From contig NC_080717.1 of NCBI RefSeq assembly GCF_019097595.1, positions 20,859,836 through 20,923,835 on the forward strand: DNA of 64,000 nt. The letters are read 5' to 3'. The position numbers and the translations under genes are program-made. The stretch comes from Hemibagrus wyckioides. Lineage: Eukaryota > Chordata > Actinopteri > Siluriformes > Bagridae. The notes beneath the pieces were generated by a model. That model had not been told where the DNA came from. It did not search any database and worked only from the letters and a program-made list of their open reading frames with translations. Below are positions 60,401 through 64,000 of this stretch, in pieces; position 1 is the first letter of the stretch, and every line of letters starts with the position of its first letter.

Positions 60401-63400
60401 CAAGTTCTGGACATATATATATTTCAGTCAATCTCTTATAGTCCAGTTTTGAATCTCCATAGCATAGTGAACTGGTTCTTGTTAACTCTGCCAGAAATGT
60501 CAATCAATTTGTCAAGTTGTCAGGTCCACCGTCTTGTTTGTTAGCAGTGCTCATGCCAAATCACAGGGGAAATCCAGAGCACCCAGGCTTATATTTCATC
60601 ATTGCTAAAGAGGCTTGGGTTTGGCTACCTTCTAATGACTTTGGGTAGAGCACCTAGCCTTCTTTTACTTCTCCACATTCCTCACTCGGAGACACGGAAT
60701 GGGAAGTTATTGTTGGAATGCGTTGAGTTGAAAAGAGATACCATTGGTCCTGTGAGTGACATTTTGAAAACAAGCAGGAAAGCTGATAGGACAGGAGAAA
60801 AAAAAAAGGACAGGATGATTGTGTATTTCAGGACAGAGCACAGACAGACGGGAGCTGATGGCCGCCAAAAAAGAACAGCCAAGACGGCAGTGCAGGAAGT
60901 GTGCTGTTTATGTGGAGAGTGTTTTGGTTTTAGGCAGAATGGTGGTCGCTGGTGATAACATGACAGTGAGTGATGCAGATGTGATTTAGGCCAAATGATG
61001 CCCCACACTGAGGTGTGGAAGCTGACTGGATTTCTTCACCTCTAAGATAGAGGGCAGGTTTCAGGAGGAATTGTGCAGTTTCCTGTCTCAGCATTAAAGC
61101 ACACAGCCTTTGTGTGCCTCTCCACAGCTCGTCTTTACCAGGAAATGGCAGCATACAGCACGGCTGCTGATTTGATTTGGTGGGTGGGGGTTGCTGGGGT
61201 AAATTGAGTTTTGACACTAATCTCAGGAAGCAGTTAACACACCACAGCCAGGCAACTGAGGCCACACTCAGTGGCACCCGTTATAGTAACAACACAGAAG
61301 TCTGCCTTTTGTTTGGTTGTATTCATGGCTGTCTCTGGGGAAAAGAGTAAGATACACCCTTCAGGTAAGAGGTGAGACCTTGCCCTTGGCAAGGAAGTTG
61401 AGCGCCTTTGGATCTTGTTCACAGGCAATGGAAAAAGAGATTTTTTTGTGCCAGTCTGTGGTTGTAGAGTAATCTTTCATTTTTTACCACCTCACCTACA
61501 GTAATGAGCTGTGGGGGTGAATGAAAGGTCATCGATACAGGCTTTGGAAATCCTCACATCTGCTGTGTTTACTCTCCATCATAGGATTAGGAGCTTGAAA
61601 GTGAGGAGATAGAAAGCTTCAAAGAGGAGCTGCTGTTGGAGCTAGTTTAGATGGCTTGGGCTCTGTACAAGGATGTCCTCTGGTTGGCTCTTGGTAGAAC
61701 TATATGAAGTGCATACTACTGGATGGAGACGAACCCGGAACCTGCTGGAGAGATTTTGTCTCACATATAGCTTGGAAATATCTGAGTATCTCCAAAAAGG
61801 AGTTGAATTCAGTTGCTGAGAATAGAGAAGTCTGAACTGACCTTCTCAGCTTATTGCCACCATGACCCCAAGTAGAAGTTTATTAGCATATGCATGACTC
61901 AGACAGGCATGCCATAGATTTCAATCCAATATCATATCCTATCAGATCATATCATATCACAGTAATGTCTTACTCTCCTGCTCATTGATGTTTTCTTCTT
62001 GCTAGAGCGCTTTGGCTATCCACTCTGGTGATGTGGATATTTTAATTCCAGGCTTTTATGGAGGTGAGCAGCGAGGCATTCTCCCCCACTGATATCTTAT
62101 TTCCAGCAGCTTGATAGCAGACAGACAGCAGCATCTTTGTCTGTGTGTAAATTGGTGAGGAAATGAGAAGTGCCCCCACCTCCCACACTGCTGCCATTGC
62201 TATTCTATTATATCTATCCAGCAGAGGCTGAGCACAGACCACAGTCACTCTGGTAGTCCAGAATTGACTCAAAAAGAGAAGCACCCAGATATATGGTTTC
62301 TCAGACTTGATAGAACTTCCACATGGATAAACTATGGGTTACTGTAATGAAATAGACCTTTGTAAGATAGAATTCCCAAATAATGACAAAAAGATCTGAT
62401 TTATTAGTATAGAACTTTTATCAATGAGAATTATTCCATTCATAGATCAGTAGTGATGTATTGTGAGCAGACACTCCAGAAAAAAAAGTATTAATGACTA
62501 ATAAAGTGAAAATATTGAATTAAACTTCATTTCCCGGTGTGTTAGTTTTCTATATTTTTAGTTAGGGTTATTTCTTCCGTGCTTTAATGACTGAACGTTG
62601 TGGTTTAGACAGCAAGGCCGATTTGATTTGTAGCTTGAATCAGTTTTTTTTTTTTACTGAATGACTGCATTACAAATTACAAGTAACCAAATCCTATTCG
62701 TCCGTCAAAACTGTAGCCTGTTGTTATAGCAACCATATGATGTACATCTGATTATGTTCAGACAAAAGGTGAAAGTTAAATAATCCAAAATAGCTCATGA
62801 GATTTTAAGCATACAAATATGATTGATATGCCTGTCAAAAAATATTATATATTATCGGCTGGGCTAAATTTCTCATTATAATAACATCACTTAAATAGAA
62901 ATATAAGAATTGTAGAATAAGCTGGTGTTTATTTCTATTAAATTGGGTGAAATAAAACCCACAAGTTGCCTGGCCTGTAGTGCACCAGGAGAATTATTGT
63001 TTAGTTTCAAATAACATAGGAAAATATGAATAATATTCAAAACTTAAATCCCTGAAACAGATAAATCACAGATCCCACTTTACTTATTATGTCAGTGTCT
63101 GGATGATGCTTTTCATCTCTGGTGTACATGTCATAAATTCAAGAAATACATGAACTGAACGCAAAAAAAAAAGGAGAAGAAGATTTGACCAGTCAGATAG
63201 AGTCATGTCTAGATATTTTAATTTGAAACCAAGCACAAATTTAGCTTGTTGTGAAATCTTATCAGATGAGATAAGTTAAAATATATTAAAAGAGGAGGTT
63301 TGAGTGCTTTTTGATTAAATGCAAGCAGATAAATCTAAATTAAAAGAATCTTTTTTTCTATATTTGATACCTAGATATTTCTGATATTCAAGTACAATAA

Positions 63401-63955
63401 TATCAGGTACATAAAAACATTATTTTGGGGTAATTTCCCAGTAAGGAATTTTTTCCACTTTCACTCAGATATAACTGCTGGGCACTTGGATAAAGTGCTG
63501 CTATAATTATCGTCCATTTTACTGACCCAGTTTGTATTTTAACATTTTCATTCAAAACCCATTTCTGTCCTTTTTTTTTATCTTTTTTTCTTTGCTAAGG
63601 TGTGCACAGAAGTTGTCCTGTACTATCTGCAGGATTTGTGCTGGGGCCAGCTGTGGGCAGTTTCACATGTCCAGCTTTTCTCCAGTGTATGTGGTTTTAA
63701 GAGCAGTTCCAAGCCCAGCTGCAGATACCAGTCATCATAATTGCCACTCTCCCGTCAGGCCTTCTGTGTGTTAATGTGTTCACATGTAAACATGTGGGCA
63801 AATATTATGGCTCCCAGGGCACTTGGCCTACTCCAGGACTCCTGAGTCACTGTGCCAGCCTGTGGCTAGATGAACTTATTGATTGGTTGGCTGAAGGGTT
63901 GAGAGAAGCCAGGGGGCTCCATCTTGTGGTTGAGGAGGCGCCTGCAATCTATACA

Positions 63956-63958
<3 letters not shown>
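57414..63958 (+). other. intronic stretch, last part of the window
   Basis: No exon or transposon is recognised. It has a GA run near 58091-58106, a C9-10 run near 59672-59681, the candidate regulatory block at 59680-59905, an imperfect ATATC repeat at 61928-61962 and a T run near 62646-62656. The part from about 62380 to 63560 is AT-rich. Frames of 117, 108 and 115 residues at 60602-61277 overlap each other on opposite strands and are not credible genes. Confidence 0.5.
59680..59905. promoter_or_regulatory. candidate conserved non-coding element
   Basis: The core is CCCTAATTAATCAGCC (59778-59793) followed by CCTTAATGATTGCGTAATC (59795-59813). Upstream lie GATGTTTATTTAAATACGG and GGGGGCCATTTC, and downstream GTAGCGCATGCCATCCG. 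Several homeodomain and bZIP-like cores in one complex block is the look of a vertebrate developmental enhancer. No conservation data are available here. Confidence 0.28.

Positions 63959-63999
<41 letters not shown>
63959..63999. repeat. (CT)n microsatellite at the window end
   Basis: About twenty perfect CT units run to the last bases of the window, so its true length is unknown. A similar run serves as the pyrimidine tract of the exon at 6032, but nothing shows that an exon follows here. Confidence 0.95.

Positions 64000-64000
<1 letters not shown>

Larger units (their letters stand above)
6104..64000 (+). other. slit3: slit3 intron 4 (5' part, at least 57.9 kb, continues beyond the window)
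   Basis: It begins with the donor GTAAGT at 6104. I scanned the + strand by eye for the expected next LRR exon and for the one after it (ISCIEDGAF) and found neither, nor a plausible 72-nt LRR frame. The interval is therefore best read as one long intron. It carries transposon relics, microsatellites and blocks of complex sequence that may be regulatory. I saw no mir-218 mature sequence; in mammals mir-218-2 lies in a later SLIT3 intron, so its absence here is expected. Confidence 0.8.

Noticed and set aside
60602..61277. Frames of 117, 108 and 115 residues on both strands
   Set aside because: They overlap one another and contain basic or low-complexity runs. No protein family recognised.
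63959..64000. CT run at the end as the pyrimidine tract of the next slit3 exon
   Set aside because: No AG acceptor or exon is visible within the window; similar CT runs at 43919 are not followed by exons.
6104..64000. Intronic mir-218 gene, known from mammalian SLIT2 and SLIT3
   Set aside because: The mature sequence was not seen. In mammals the gene lies in a later intron.

Overview
The window is vertebrate genomic DNA from a ray-finned fish. It carries a small part of one gene, the axon-guidance ligand gene slit3, on the + strand. Three exons of exactly 72 nt lie at 1034-1105, 3559-3630 and 6032-6103. Each has consensus splice sites and encodes one 24-residue leucine-rich repeat. Read in order they give the start of the first LRR domain (D1) of a Slit protein. 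Residues such as [20 protein letters not shown] and [12 protein letters not shown] fit Slit3 better than my recollection of Slit1 or Slit2. By analogy with mammalian SLIT genes they are exons 2, 3 and 4. The window therefore opens inside intron 1.

Layout: 1-1033 is the 3' part of intron 1. Introns 2 (2453 bp) and 3 (2401 bp) are compact and repeat-bearing. From 6104 to the end is intron 4, at least 57.9 kb. I looked for the next expected exon (the repeat with a DLSEN start and a PRKAFRG segment) and did not find it, so it is probably downstream. I recognise no other protein-coding gene, tRNA, rRNA, CRISPR or operon. All longer open frames look like chance frames: no homology, no splice context, often low complexity.

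The introns hold fish-type interspersed repeats. These include tRNA-derived SINEs (a head-to-tail pair at 32888-33220 and one on the minus strand at 40256-40461), V-SINE-like elements (2843-3000, 35571-35740, and a tail near 16655-16725), and a 517-bp non-autonomous DNA transposon with TA target duplication and terminal inverted repeats (56897-57413). There are also two relics of another short DNA-transposon family (22332-22652 and 35483-35885, the latter split by the V-SINE), two copies of an unnamed teleost repeat, and many CA, CT, AT and AG microsatellites. The repeat set suggests a teleost, probably an ostariophysan (catfish or characin type). That species-level guess rests on memory of repeat families, not on a search.

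The rest is single-copy-looking intron. A few blocks rich in homeodomain-type cores, one CpG-dense patch (31045-31380) and one perfect 16-bp inverted repeat (24722-24788) are the best candidates for regulatory or structural function. I see no evidence of a new multi-gene system here; the interest lies in gene architecture, nested transposons and possible conserved non-coding elements.
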